The notes: generated by a model from the sequence alone, not told the origin. A stretch of DNA of 64,000 nucleotides from JAENWD01 sp963837165 (GCA_963837165.1 CAWIMD010000003.1:310001-374000); one strand, 5' to 3'. Counted from the stretch's first letter, positions 18,021 through 27,871 are shown. A program made the numbers and translations.

Positions 18021-18359
18021 ATGCCGCCAACCCGCCTCGACCTCCTCCAGGGCACGCTCGATCTGCTCATCCTCAGGACGCTCGCCGTCGGGCCGATGCA
18101 CGGCTGGGCCATCTCCCAGCGCATCCAGCAGGTGAGCCAGGACGTGCTCCAGGTGAACCAGGGATCGCTCTACCCCGCCCTGCATCGACTGGAGGAAGCG
18201 GGCTGGATCGACGCGGAGTGGGGCCGCAGTCCCGACCACAACCGCCAGGCGAAGTTCTACCGGCTCACCCGGGCGGGCGAGCGGCGCCTGAAGGACGAGA
18301 CCCGCCAGTGGGAGCTCATGGCCGCGGCTGTCGGCCGGGTGCTCGCCGGCGAGGCCTGA
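18021..18359 (+). CDS. PadR-family transcriptional regulator
   Basis: The 112-residue protein is a winged-helix PadR regulator: LQGTLDLLILRTLAVGPMHGWAI, then the recognition segment VNQGSLYPALHRLEEAGWI and the wing AKFYRLTRAGERRL. It lacks a long C-terminal domain, as in the short PadR class that sits beside ADOP permeases in Acidobacteriota. The ATG at 18021 is preferred over in-frame upstream codons because it starts the domain (MPPTRLDLLQGTLDLL) and lies just after the second operator. No ribosome binding site is visible. The permease follows 37 bases downstream. Confidence 0.93.
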   Translation: MPPTRLDLLQGTLDLLILRTLAVGPMHGWAISQRIQQVSQDVLQVNQGSLYPALHRLEEAGWIDAEWGRSPDHNRQAKFYRLTRAGERRLKDETRQWELMAAAVGRVLAGEA

Positions 18360-18396
18360 TCGCCATTTCCAACGCGGCAGGAACCAGGAGACTCCC

Positions 18397-21060
18397 GTGT
18401 TCAGGCGACTTCGACGGCGCATCCGATCCCTCGTGGCCGGCGCGACCCTTGACGGGCAGATGGACCAGGAGCTGCAGTTCCACCTGGATCTCGAGTCCAG
18501 GCGCCTGGTGGACCAGGGGCTCGATCCTGCCGAGGCGCGGACGCGGGCCCTGAGGACCTTCGGCGGCGTGGAACGCGTGCGCGAGGAGTGCCGCGACGCC
18601 CGCCGTACCTCCTGGGCCGACACCATGCAGCGCAACGTGCGTTATGCGATCCGCACGCTGCGCCGGCGCCCGGGCTACACCGCCGCCGTCATCGTGACGC
18701 TCGGCCTCGGCATCGGCGCCAACACGGCCATCTTCAGCGTCGTCAACGGCGTGCTGCTGAAGCCGCTGCCGTATCCGCAGAGCGACCGTCTCGTCCTGAT
18801 CCAGGAAGCCGCGCCGCTGGCCGGCCAGGACAATGTGGGCGTCTCGATCCGGGAGCTCTACGACTACCGCGATCAGCTCCACGACTTCGACGGCCTCGTC
18901 GAGTTTCACAGCATGAGCTTCGACCTGCTCGAGCGCGGCGAGCCGGATCGGGTGACCACGGGCGTCGTGTCGGCCAACTTCTTCCGCGTGCTGGGCGTGA
19001 ATCCCGTCCTCGGCCGCACGTTCCTGCCCGGCGACGACGCACACGGCGCGCCCGCGGTGCTGGTCCTGAGCTACGACTACTGGCAGCGCCGCTTCAGCGG
19101 CGATCCGCACGTTGTCGGACAGGTGTTCGTGATGAACGATCGGCCGCACACCGTCGTGGGCGTGCTGCCGCCGATCCCGCAATATCCGCAGGACTGCGAC
19201 GTCTACATGCCGACGTCCGCCTGTCCGTTCCGCGCGAGTGGCGAGGAGGCGATGGCGGGCAACCGGCGCGCGTTCAGCGCCCTCACGGTCATCGGTCGGC
19301 TGAAACCAGGCGTCAGCGTCGAGCGCGCACAGGCCGACGTCGCCCTCGTCGCGGCCCGGTTCACACGGGACTACCCCCAGGTGTACACGGCCAACGACGG
19401 GTTCCTCGGGTCGGCGAAAGGACTGCTCGGCGAGATCACCAGGAACGCCCGGCCGATGCTCCTGCTCATCCTGGGTGCCACCGGGCTGGTGCTGCTGCTG
19501 GCCTGTGCCAACGTGGCGAGCCTGATGCTGGCGCGCACGCTCAACCGCGAGCGCGAGCTCGCGCTACGGGCCGCGCTCGGTGCGAGCCGGGGGCAGCTGA
19601 CCGCGCAGCTGCTGACCGAGAGCGTCCTGCTCGCGCTGGCCGGCGGCGCCCTCGGCCTGCTGATGGCCCGCGGCCTCGTGGGCGGGTTGACGGCCTTCAT
19701 CGGGCGATTCACGGCCAGGACCGGGGACGTCGGCATCGACCTGACGGTGCTGGCCTTCGCGTTCGTGCTGTCGATTGCCACCGGCCTGGCGTTCGGGGCG
19801 CTGCCCGCCCTGGTGGCGCGGTCCGGACCGTCGGGAGCCCTCAGGCAGGCCGGTGCCGCGACCGCCGGGGGCCCGCGCCGCCGGCGCCTGCAATCGGCTC
19901 TGGTCGTGGCGCAGGTGGCCGTCTCGGTGGTGCTGCTCGTGCTCGCCGGCCTGCTCCTCACCAGCTTCTATCGCCTCGACAACGTGGACGCGGGCTACCA
20001 TCCCGAGCGCGTGCTCTCGGCCGAGGTGTTCGGCAACTTCACGCGCTTCAAGACGCCGGACGACTTCCGCCGCCTCTACCTGCCCGTCGTCAACCGCCTG
20101 GCCGAGCGGCCTGGCGTCGTCGCCGCGGCCGTGGCCAGCGTGGTCCCGCTCGGGTCGTCGCCCTCGTTCGGCGACTCGACCGTGCTCATCGAAGGAGAGC
20201 CGGCCGGGGATGCCGGCACGCTGCCGAAGGCGGACGTGACGATCGCGTCCGACGGCTACTTCGACACGCTGCAGATCCCGATCCTCCGAGGCCGATCCTT
20301 CCGCGGGACGGACACGATCGAGTCGGCGCCGGTGGCGATGATCTCCACATCCCTGGTCCGGTTCTGGAAGGGCCGCGACCCGCTGGGCACACGGGTGTCG
20401 CTGGACGACGGCAAGTCGTGGATCACGATCGTGGGAACCGTGCCCGACGTGCGGGTGTACGCCCTCGACCGGCCGCCGGAGCCGCAGCTCTACATCCCGC
20501 TCTCGCAGACGCCGACGGGCCTCCCGGGACACGTCCTGGTGAGGACGAGCGGCAACCCCGTGGCCATGGCGTCCACGCTGCGCGAGATCGTGCACCAGGT
20601 GGACCCGAACGTGCCGGTCAAGAAGGTGGACACGCTGGAGGCCGTGCGCAGCCAGTACCTGGAACGGCCGCGCCTGACGGCCATGCTGCTGCTCGTCTTC
20701 GCGGGCGTGGCGCTGCTCGTCACGCTGGCGGGGCTGGCGGGGGTCATGGCCACGTCGGTGTCGCAGCGGACGCAGGAATTCGGCGTGCGGCTCGCCCTCG
20801 GCGCGCGTCCCGCCGCGGTCGTGGCCGGTGTGCTCCGGCAGGGCGGCGCACTGCTCGTGCTGGGCCTGGCGCTGGGAATCGCCGGCGCGTCGCTGGCCGG
20901 GCAGGTGCTGACAGCCTACCTGTTCCAGACCAGGCCGACCGATCCGCTGACGTTCTGCGCCGTGGCCGCAGCGATGCTCGTGACGGGTCTGCTGGCCTGC
21001 CTCGGCCCCGCGCGTCGGGCCACGACGGTGGACCCGCTGCTGGCGCTGCGGAGTGAGTAG
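18397..21060 (+). CDS. ADOP-type duplicated FtsX/MacB permease
   Basis: The 887-residue inner-membrane protein matches the acidobacterial duplicated orphan permease layout. A short cytosolic prefix domain (about 1-75, FRRLRRRIRSLVAGATLDGQ) is followed by a first MacB-like periplasmic domain anchored by a TM near 90-112 (TLGLGIGANTAIFSVVNGVL), a three-TM FtsX block (about 350-480, with LNRERELALRAALGASRGQL), then a second TM-periplasmic-FtsX set (about 500-880, SVSQRTQEFGVRLALGARP). No ATPase gene is adjacent, which is why these are called orphan. The family is thought to act in export or mechanotransmission. It probably forms an operon with padR. Confidence 0.93.
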   Translation: MFRRLRRRIRSLVAGATLDGQMDQELQFHLDLESRRLVDQGLDPAEARTRALRTFGGVERVREECRDARRTSWADTMQRNVRYAIRTLRRRPGYTAAVIVTLGLGIGANTAIFSVVNGVLLKPLPYPQSDRLVLIQEAAPLAGQDNVGVSIRELYDYRDQLHDFDGLVEFHSMSFDLLERGEPDRVTTGVVSANFFRVLGVNPVLGRTFLPGDDAHGAPAVLVLSYDYWQRRFSGDPHVVGQVFVMNDRPHTVVGVLPPIPQYPQDCDVYMPTSACPFRASGEEAMAGNRRAFSALTVIGRLKPGVSVERAQADVALVAARFTRDYPQVYTANDGFLGSAKGLLGEITRNARPMLLLILGATGLVLLLACANVASLMLARTLNRERELALRAALGASRGQLTAQLLTESVLLALAGGALGLLMARGLVGGLTAFIGRFTARTGDVGIDLTVLAFAFVLSIATGLAFGALPALVARSGPSGALRQAGAATAGGPRRRRLQSALVVAQVAVSVVLLVLAGLLLTSFYRLDNVDAGYHPERVLSAEVFGNFTRFKTPDDFRRLYLPVVNRLAERPGVVAAAVASVVPLGSSPSFGDSTVLIEGEPAGDAGTLPKADVTIASDGYFDTLQIPILRGRSFRGTDTIESAPVAMISTSLVRFWKGRDPLGTRVSLDDGKSWITIVGTVPDVRVYALDRPPEPQLYIPLSQTPTGLPGHVLVRTSGNPVAMASTLREIVHQVDPNVPVKKVDTLEAVRSQYLERPRLTAMLLLVFAGVALLVTLAGLAGVMATSVSQRTQEFGVRLALGARPAAVVAGVLRQGGALLVLGLALGIAGASLAGQVLTAYLFQTRPTDPLTFCAVAAAMLVTGLLACLGPARRATTVDPLLALRSE

Positions 21061-21066
21061 GGCCGG

Positions 21067-22638
21067 TCAGGGCCGCGGGGCCCGCGCGTCGGCCGGCGGC
21101 ACCGCAACCTCGTGAAAATCGTACGGGTCTGGAAACGGCGACACGTAGCTGCGATCCGGCAGGATGGCCAGGTGCGTCCCGAACACGTCGTTGAAGATGG
21201 CCCGGTAGATGTTCACGGGCGAACCCGGCAGCACGCCGCCGTCCGGCAGACCGCTCACGCCCAGGAATGGTGCCATGCGGCTGGCAGTGGGTCCGGCGAG
21301 AGGGCGCACCTGGTTGAAGGCGAGACCTGGACCGTGATCGCCGTTGATGATGACCAGCGGCGGGTGCGGAAGCGCGGACCAGCGGGACAGCAGCCCATCG
21401 ATCGTCTCGAACACGAATCGCGCCTGCGCGGCATACCCCTGGCGGTACGCGGCCTCGGACTCGGGGAAGCCGGTCCCGTCGGCGATCGTGAAGAGCCCTG
21501 GTGGCGTTCGTGACTCGCCGTCTGCCTCGAAGACGAACGGCGGGTGCGGAAGCAGCACGTGGGCCAGGAGATACCGGGGCCGCGAGCCGGACCGGAATTC
21601 TCTGAGCGCCTCCAGGATCTGCCGGCTGCGGCGTCGGTGCGGCAGGTACGTGATCGCGCCGATCGGCAGCATCCTGAACGGCGAACGGCGGAAGAGGTAG
21701 CTCTCGAACTCACCGAACCACGTCGCGCCCTCGATGCCATCGGCCGCCAGAGGCTGGTGCTCCAGGACTTCGTAGCCGCTCGAGAGCAGCGTGAACCGGT
21801 ACCCGCGATCGGTCAGCGCCCGCACGACCGTACTGTCGCTGATCACCTCCTCCACGGCCGTGCGGTCGCGACTGTGGCCCAGTCGGGCCGCAATCCCGTC
21901 CAGATAGTCCATGGACAGCATTGCGGCGACGGAGAGGTACGTCTGGCAGTAATTGGCGACAGCGTCGTCGACCACCGACATCCCCGCCGCGTCGAGCGTC
22001 CTGTGCGTCGCATCGGCGGGCACGCCGAAATCCCGTTGAAGGTAGTCCAGGCGTCCCAGCCCGTCGAAGATGACGTGGATGATGTCGGGAGGCCTCGCGT
22101 GGCCCGGAAGCGCCAGCGGGGGACCACCGACATTGCCCATGCCGGCCAGCGGGTTCGTCGTGCGCGTCACGGTGGCGCCGAACCACGCCGTGTAGCCGGC
22201 AAACGCGAGGGCCAGCAGCGCCATCACACCCCAGGTTTCCCCGAGGACTGTCGGTGCGAGGCGCGCGAGCATGGCGAGCACTGTCAGCAGCGTGGCCAGA
22301 TAGGCCGTGAACAGCAGCCCGTCGGACCAGCCGTAGGGGCGGACGTGAAGCCGTCGGGCCACCTCCGGGTAGATCGCGACGCCCAGCACGACGAGCGCGA
22401 GCGATACCCCTTTGGCCCTGTCCGACCCCGGCAGCAGGTGGACGGCAACCGCAGCCAGGCCGGCCAGGGCGACGACGACCGCCAGCGCCCGTCCCAGCTC
22501 GAATCCGTGGACCGGTGTGAAGCGCGTGTAGAGCCCGGCGCCATTCACGACAGGCCCCATGGCCAGGATCAGGGCAGGCCAGTAGAACCGTGCGGCGTGC
22601 CCGAATCGCACGCGGCGGAGTGAGGGCAAGCGGAACAC
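21067..22638 (-). CDS. Membrane-anchored sulfatase/alkaline-phosphatase-fold protein
   Basis: The 523-residue protein has about five TM helices in residues 15-170, then an extracytoplasmic domain. DIIHVIFDGLGRLDYL supplies the first metal aspartate, and IINGDHGPG supplies the C-terminal Asp-His metal pair typical of the alkaline phosphatase superfamily. The nucleophile position (Thr/Ser/Cys) is not obvious, perhaps in YCQTYLSVAAM. Such proteins include LTA synthase-like and phosphoethanolamine transferase-like enzymes. It is co-directional with the next three genes and converges on the permease with a 6-base gap. Confidence 0.75.
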   Translation of the reverse strand: MFRLPSLRRVRFGHAARFYWPALILAMGPVVNGAGLYTRFTPVHGFELGRALAVVVALAGLAAVAVHLLPGSDRAKGVSLALVVLGVAIYPEVARRLHVRPYGWSDGLLFTAYLATLLTVLAMLARLAPTVLGETWGVMALLALAFAGYTAWFGATVTRTTNPLAGMGNVGGPPLALPGHARPPDIIHVIFDGLGRLDYLQRDFGVPADATHRTLDAAGMSVVDDAVANYCQTYLSVAAMLSMDYLDGIAARLGHSRDRTAVEEVISDSTVVRALTDRGYRFTLLSSGYEVLEHQPLAADGIEGATWFGEFESYLFRRSPFRMLPIGAITYLPHRRRSRQILEALREFRSGSRPRYLLAHVLLPHPPFVFEADGESRTPPGLFTIADGTGFPESEAAYRQGYAAQARFVFETIDGLLSRWSALPHPPLVIINGDHGPGLAFNQVRPLAGPTASRMAPFLGVSGLPDGGVLPGSPVNIYRAIFNDVFGTHLAILPDRSYVSPFPDPYDFHEVAVPPADARAPRP

Positions 22639-22659
22639 GCGCCTCGAGGGGATCGACGG

Positions 22660-23454
22660 TCAGTCCGAGATCGCCAGTTCGCCCGGCACGATCGGACGGG
22701 TGCGCGGCAGGAGGCCCCTGCGGGCCAGGTTTCCGAACCAGGCGAGGATGCTCACGAAGGCGGCCAGCTTGAGGACGTCCATCGAACGCGACTGCGGCAG
22801 CACGTGCCACAGGGTCCCGAGCACGGGCTGCGCGACGCAGACGGCCCACACCGCGCCATAGAAATACCGGCGCTCGTGTCCCTCGTTCTTCGTGGACCGC
22901 CGCACGCGTGGCAGGACCCCGAAGGCGCCGAGCACCCAGACTGTGCCCGCCAGCGGGAAGTACGCCGTGTCGTAGATCTGACGGAGCCGCCACTCTCCCG
23001 TCGCAATCGCCCACACCAGGCCGGCAATATTGAGCAGCGCGAACGTGAGGACCGCGCTCCAGGCGAACGTGTAGCACACGCGCCGGTAGAGCGGGTTCGG
23101 GCGGTCCTCGGTGAACCGGATGATGTAGGGCGCCGGCTCGACGCCGGGAAGCCGGCCGGACAGCCCGGCGATGCCCGTTCCCAGCAGCACGACGGCGAGC
23201 CACCCGGCCATCCGCCAGTCGAAGCCCCTGGCGAACAGATCGAACGTGAGCGGGCCGGGCGCGATGAAGAACGTCCAGATCCAGATCGGCCAGTGGTTCA
23301 GGCGGTAGCCGACCTTGTTTCGCGTTCTGAGCTTTCGCTCAGTGTCGAGCTCGATGCGCTCGGCATGGCCGAACCGCGCCACGTAGGAGGGCGGCATCAG
23401 GCCGCCGAGCACCTCCTTCAGCGCGTCGCGTTCTGCCGGTGTCTCTACCTTCAT
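22660..23454 (-). CDS. Integral membrane protein of unknown function
   Basis: The 264-residue product has about five or six hydrophobic helices (for example PIWIWTFFIAPGPLTFDLFA, MAGWLAVVLLGTGIAGL, VLTFALLNIAGLVWAIA and FPLAGTVWVLGAFGVL) after a soluble N-terminal segment of about 45 residues. I do not recognise the family. It lies 21 bases downstream of its neighbouring gene's span, within a minus-strand run ending in the sulfatase-fold gene. Confidence 0.7.
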   Translation of the reverse strand: MKVETPAERDALKEVLGGLMPPSYVARFGHAERIELDTERKLRTRNKVGYRLNHWPIWIWTFFIAPGPLTFDLFARGFDWRMAGWLAVVLLGTGIAGLSGRLPGVEPAPYIIRFTEDRPNPLYRRVCYTFAWSAVLTFALLNIAGLVWAIATGEWRLRQIYDTAYFPLAGTVWVLGAFGVLPRVRRSTKNEGHERRYFYGAVWAVCVAQPVLGTLWHVLPQSRSMDVLKLAAFVSILAWFGNLARRGLLPRTRPIVPGELAISD

Positions 23455-23479
23455 GATGCCGGGCCGGTCTTGGAGGGCG

Positions 23480-24268
23480 CTACTGCTGCTTGATCAGCGC
23501 CGCGATGGCCGGCGGGAGGTCGAACGAGCCCGGCGGCACGTTGTCGAAGCTCACGCTGGAGATCGTCATCACGGATTCCAGGCCCATCATCCGCTGCCGG
23601 GTCACCGTGGGTGTCAGCACGCCTCCAAAGGGCTTGTACTCCGTCATGACGGTGGTCACCGGCACGGTCCCCATCTGCGTCGTGGCATCCATCTTCACGC
23701 CCGACATCAGGCCGGAGCTCACGTCGAAGTATTCCGTGTACTCGAACCCGGTCATCCGGATGACCTTGACCTCGTAGCAGTCCCGGCCCTCGAACGGGCC
23801 CTTGGCGACCACGGTGATCGACTTGTACTTCGACGAATCGTGCAGCTCGTCGAAGAAGTCCGCGGACTGCTTGAGCTCGTCGAGCTCGCGCCCCTGGAGC
23901 AGCCGCGGGCCGACGGTGGGGTCCACGGACCAGCCAACGTGGCCGTCGTAGCCCCGCTCGAGGTCGCCGAGGCCGGCCAGCTTGATCGCCAGTCGGAACT
24001 TGTCGGGCGCCGCGGCGAGAATGCTGACGTCGCCCTTCATGCCCTGCCCGGTGATCTCGAATGCGCCGACCATCGTGCGCGAGGTGTGTTTCTTGATTGC
24101 CGCCTCACCGCCGATCGCCGTGCGGTAGTGCTTCAGGATCCGGTCGATCGGCGGCAGGGGCGTCCTGGCGGGGGCTGCCGCCGGCGCGGGCGCCTGGGCC
24201 AGGGAGAGGACCGGGAGCACCGCGAGCACGAGCGCGCCGGCGAGGCGGGCGCGAAGGGGAGCAGTCAT
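23480..24268 (-). CDS. Periplasmic LolA/outer-membrane-lipoprotein-sorting-like protein
   Basis: The 262-residue protein has a signal peptide (about 1-25, LPVLSLAQA) and then a beta-rich chain beginning LPPIDRILKHYRTAIGGEAA and including DVSILAAAPDKFRLAI and GYDGHVGWSVDPTVGPRLL. This resembles the lipoprotein-sorting/DUF620-like proteins common in Acidobacteriota, whose role is not established. The ATG at 24268 overlaps the TGA of the S41 protease (ATGA), so the two are translationally coupled. Confidence 0.65.
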   Translation of the reverse strand: MTAPLRARLAGALVLAVLPVLSLAQAPAPAAAPARTPLPPIDRILKHYRTAIGGEAAIKKHTSRTMVGAFEITGQGMKGDVSILAAAPDKFRLAIKLAGLGDLERGYDGHVGWSVDPTVGPRLLQGRELDELKQSADFFDELHDSSKYKSITVVAKGPFEGRDCYEVKVIRMTGFEYTEYFDVSSGLMSGVKMDATTQMGTVPVTTVMTEYKPFGGVLTPTVTRQRMMGLESVMTISSVSFDNVPPGSFDLPPAIAALIKQQ

Positions 24269-25626
24269 CGAACCTCCGGCTGGCTGGCAATCCAATCGAT
24301 GGCGGCGTCGAGCACGGGGTCCCTGCCCGCCAGCAGGTCGGCGCGCGTGGGTGCCACGGGCGTGTCGGGGACGACGCCATGCCCTTCGATCCGCTCGCCC
24401 GTTGCGGTGGTGAAGTCGCCGATCGCGTACTGCAGGACGTCGCCGCCGGGCAGCCGCTCGAGGACCGCCGGGAGCGCTCCCCCGGCCGTGTGCGCGCCGA
24501 AAATCCGCGCGCGCCCGATCGACTGCATGCCGCCGGCGAAGATTTCCGACGCGCTGTACGACCCGCTGTCCACGAGGATGGCGAGCGAGCCCGAGAACGG
24601 CTCGAGCGCGTGGCCGGCCGCGTCCACGGTCCGCGGGTTGGCCACGAGGTTCAGCGACGACTCGCGCGTCCTGATCGTGCCGAGCGTCACCGGCGCGTCG
24701 AGGAAGTGGCCCGAGAGACCCATGATCATCGTCAGCACGCCGCCGGGATTCCCGCGCAGATCGATGACGATGCCGGCGTCGTGCCGGAACCGGTTGACGG
24801 CGTCGTCGAACTGCGGAGCGATGGCCGTCATCCAGACGTTGAAGCCGATGACCCCGACCTTCCGGCCCGCACGCGAGACCTCACGGCTGTCGAATCTGGC
24901 GAAGAGCGTCGGCAGGTGTCCGAACTTGACGGGCTCGCCCGCTTCCGCGGCGCGCACGACCGTGAGGGACACGTCGCGATCCGAGCCGTCGAGGAAACCC
25001 AGATGTGCCGCGCTGCCGGAGGGGCCGTGCAGCAGCGCGGAGGCAATCGCCCACGCACGAAACGCACGGACGTTGGCGGCGTCCTCGTCGATCGATCCGA
25101 CGGCATCGGCCATGTCGCGATCGCCTACGCGGGTGACGATCCAGCCGGGCTTCACGCCAGCCCCGGATGCCGGCCCGCCGGCACGCACCCGCGAGACGAC
25201 GAGCCGCCCGTCGAGCGGCTCCACGTCGAAGCCGAGCGAACCGGCCTCGGACGGGTTGATCGACGAGCCGCTGAGGTCCGACGCGACAGGAGCCGGGAGG
25301 AGCGCGAAGTGCGACTGTCCGACGCGAGCGAGCATCTCCCGGATGATCACCCGCACCGCCGTGAGCGACCGGGCGGCCTCGGCCCGCGGCCTGAGCTCGG
25401 CGCGAAGCGCCTCCCAGTCCACGTGGCTGGCGCTCTCGGCCACGTAGTTGCCCCGGAGGATGTTCCACGCCGAGTCGAACTCCGCCAGCTCCGGACTGGA
25501 GGCAATCGCCCCGTGCGCGGTGACCGCGCCGGTCGCCTGCGCGCGCCCCGGTGACGCCGGCATGCAGGCCAGGGCGGCTGCGAGCGCAACGGTGCGGGCA
25601 CACCTGTACGGAGCCGGAACGATCAC
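24265..25626 (-). CDS. Secreted S41-family (tail-specific-like) serine protease
   Basis: The 453-residue protein has a signal peptide (1-29, SPGRAQ), a PDZ-like segment (about 130-225, LGFDVEPLDGRLVVSRV) and the S41 catalytic domain. GIVIDLRGNPGGVLTM (285-300) and the nucleophile region DSGSYSASEIFAGG (353-366, Ser356 by alignment) are clear. The lysine that usually follows in CtpA-type enzymes (TxGK) is replaced by glycine in GAHTAGGALP, so the catalytic set may be of another S41 subtype or the protein may be inactive. It is coupled to the downstream lipoprotein-sorting-like gene and divergent from the PQQ dehydrogenase. Confidence 0.88.
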   Translation of the reverse strand: MIVPAPYRCARTVALAAALACMPASPGRAQATGAVTAHGAIASSPELAEFDSAWNILRGNYVAESASHVDWEALRAELRPRAEAARSLTAVRVIIREMLARVGQSHFALLPAPVASDLSGSSINPSEAGSLGFDVEPLDGRLVVSRVRAGGPASGAGVKPGWIVTRVGDRDMADAVGSIDEDAANVRAFRAWAIASALLHGPSGSAAHLGFLDGSDRDVSLTVVRAAEAGEPVKFGHLPTLFARFDSREVSRAGRKVGVIGFNVWMTAIAPQFDDAVNRFRHDAGIVIDLRGNPGGVLTMIMGLSGHFLDAPVTLGTIRTRESSLNLVANPRTVDAAGHALEPFSGSLAILVDSGSYSASEIFAGGMQSIGRARIFGAHTAGGALPAVLERLPGGDVLQYAIGDFTTATGERIEGHGVVPDTPVAPTRADLLAGRDPVLDAAIDWIASQPEVR

Positions 25627-25741
25627 CTTCCTATCCTAGCTGACTTCCCGGCCGCTCCGGCGATCGTCCGGCGCCCCGGGCGCGACCCGGGCCGGCCTGC
25701 GTCGGACGCCGGACGCAACCCTGGCGTAGACTACTGAGCCC

Positions 25742-27871
25742 ATGACACGCCTTCCCCTTCGCGCGTTCGTCCTGGTTGCCGCCTCGTGCGCCCTGTCGGC
25801 CGCCTGTCGCCTGTCCGATCGCGACTGGCCGTCGCACGGCGGGGACGCCGGACATACCCAGTTCTCGCCCCTCGACCAGATCGACACCGCCAACGTGCAG
25901 CGCCTCCAGGTCGCCTGGACCTACCACACGGGCGACGCCCGCGAAGACCGATCGCAGATCCAGTGCAACCCCCTCGTTGTGCACGGCGTGCTGTACGCCA
26001 CCTCGCCGGGGCTCAAGGTCTTCGCGCTGAACGCGGTGACCGGGCAGCAGCGGTGGATTTTCGACCCGTTCGCGAGCGGGAAGACGGCCGGCTCGCTCGG
26101 TGTCAACCGCGGGGTGACCTACTGGGAGGACGGCGACGACCAGCGGATTCTCGTCACCGCCGGACAGCGGCTCTTCGCGTTGGACGCGAAGACGGGCAGG
26201 CCGATTCCCACGTTCGGCGAGGCCGGGAGCGTGAGCCTGAAAGACGGGCTCGGCCGGGACACCCGCGGGGACTTCGTGCTCTCGAACACGCCCGGTGCGA
26301 TCTACAAGGACCTCCTGATTCTGGGCACGCGCGTCTCGGAGGGCCCGGGACCGGCGGCCCCGGGCCACATCCGCGCATTCGACGTCCGCACGGGCAAGGT
26401 GCGCTGGATCTTCCATACCGTCCCGTGGCCAGGGGAGACGGGCTACGACACCTGGCCGAAGGACGCCTACCAGCACATTGGCGGCGCCAACGCCTGGAGC
26501 GGCATCTCCGTGGATCAGGCCCGCGGCCTCGTGTTCCTGCCCACCGGGTCGGCCGCCTACGACTTCTGGGGCGGCAACCGCAAGGGCGCCAATCTCTTCT
26601 CGAACTGCCTGCTGGCACTGAAGGCCGACACGGGGCAGCGGGTCTGGCATTTCCAGTTCGTTCACCACGACCTGTGGGATCGCGACCTGCCGTCCGCGCC
26701 GGTGCTCGTGACGGTGGATCACGACGGCACACAGGTGGACGCCGTGGCGCAGACGACGAAGTCGGGTTTCGTGTTCCTCTTCGACCGCGCCACGGGCACC
26801 CCGCTCTTCCCAATCGAAGAGCGGCCGTACCCGGCGTCCGACCTGAAGGGCGAGCAAGCCTGGCCGACGCAGCCGCTGCCCCTGAAGCCGCCCCCGTTCG
26901 CCCGCCAGGCGTTCACCGAGGCCGAGGTGACCACGAGGTCGCCCGCGGCGCACGACGCGGTACTGGAGCGGCTCCGCCGCACGCGCACCGGCGGCCAGTT
27001 CATCCCGCCCAGCGAGCAGGGGACGATCATCTTCCCGGGCTTCGACGGCGGCGCGGAGTGGGGCGGCGCCGCATTCGACGGCTCCACAGGGCTGCTCTAC
27101 GTGAACGCCAACGAGATGGCCTGGATCCTCGAGCTCGTCCCCATCGATCACGCCAGCCAGACGACGGCCTCCGCACGCGGCCGCCGGACGTACCAGACCA
27201 ACTGCATCGTCTGCCACGGCCCGGAGCGGAAGGGGGACCCCTCCAGGACGGTGCCGTCGCTCGTGGATGTCCGCAAGCGCCTCTCGCGTGCCGACGTGGA
27301 CAAGACGATCGCGGGAGGCAAGGGCGTGATGCCCGGGTTCCCGTCGCTGACCGGCGTGCAGCGCGCCGAGCTGGTCGCGTATCTCTTCAACGACAAGCCG
27401 GTGCCTTCCGCCCCGGCCGATCCCGACGCGCCCGAGCCCGAGATCCCCTACACGAGCACCGGGTACAATCGATTCCTGGACCCGGACGGCTATCCCGCGG
27501 TCAAGCCCCCCTGGGGGACGCTGAGCGCAGTCGACCTGAACAAGGGCGAGATTGCCTGGCAGGTGCCGCTCGGAGAGCTGCCGGCGCTGACGAAGCAGGG
27601 CATCCCGCAGACGGGCACGGAGAACTACGGGGGCCCGATCGTCACGGCCGGCGGGCTGATCTTCATCGGCGCCACGAAAGACGAGAAGTTCCGGGCGCTC
27701 GACAAGCAGACCGGGCGCGTCCTGTGGGAAACGACCCTCCCGGCCGGCGGATACGCCACGCCGAGCACCTACGCCGTCGGCGGCCGGCAATTCGTCGTCA
27801 TCGCTGCCGGGGGCGGCAAGATGGGGACGAAATCCGGCGACGCGTACGTCGCGTTCGCGCTCCCAGAGTAG
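25742..27871 (+). CDS. PQQ-dependent dehydrogenase lipoprotein with inserted cytochrome c domain
   Basis: The 709-residue quinoprotein resembles membrane-type glucose/alcohol dehydrogenases, which oxidise sugars or alcohols in the periplasm and pass electrons to the respiratory chain. A lipobox (LSAAC, Cys22) suggests membrane anchoring. Propeller segments include WPSHGGDAGHTQFSPL, SGISVDQARGLVFLPTG and FQFVHHDLWDRDLP. A haem c domain is inserted late in the propeller (about 475-555) with CIVCH at 488-492 and a probable Met axial ligand in GVMPGFP; the propeller then resumes (GTENYGGPIVTAGGLIFIGA). The substrate cannot be told. Confidence 0.92.
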   Translation: MTRLPLRAFVLVAASCALSAACRLSDRDWPSHGGDAGHTQFSPLDQIDTANVQRLQVAWTYHTGDAREDRSQIQCNPLVVHGVLYATSPGLKVFALNAVTGQQRWIFDPFASGKTAGSLGVNRGVTYWEDGDDQRILVTAGQRLFALDAKTGRPIPTFGEAGSVSLKDGLGRDTRGDFVLSNTPGAIYKDLLILGTRVSEGPGPAAPGHIRAFDVRTGKVRWIFHTVPWPGETGYDTWPKDAYQHIGGANAWSGISVDQARGLVFLPTGSAAYDFWGGNRKGANLFSNCLLALKADTGQRVWHFQFVHHDLWDRDLPSAPVLVTVDHDGTQVDAVAQTTKSGFVFLFDRATGTPLFPIEERPYPASDLKGEQAWPTQPLPLKPPPFARQAFTEAEVTTRSPAAHDAVLERLRRTRTGGQFIPPSEQGTIIFPGFDGGAEWGGAAFDGSTGLLYVNANEMAWILELVPIDHASQTTASARGRRTYQTNCIVCHGPERKGDPSRTVPSLVDVRKRLSRADVDKTIAGGKGVMPGFPSLTGVQRAELVAYLFNDKPVPSAPADPDAPEPEIPYTSTGYNRFLDPDGYPAVKPPWGTLSAVDLNKGEIAWQVPLGELPALTKQGIPQTGTENYGGPIVTAGGLIFIGATKDEKFRALDKQTGRVLWETTLPAGGYATPSTYAVGGRQFVVIAAGGGKMGTKSGDAYVAFALPE

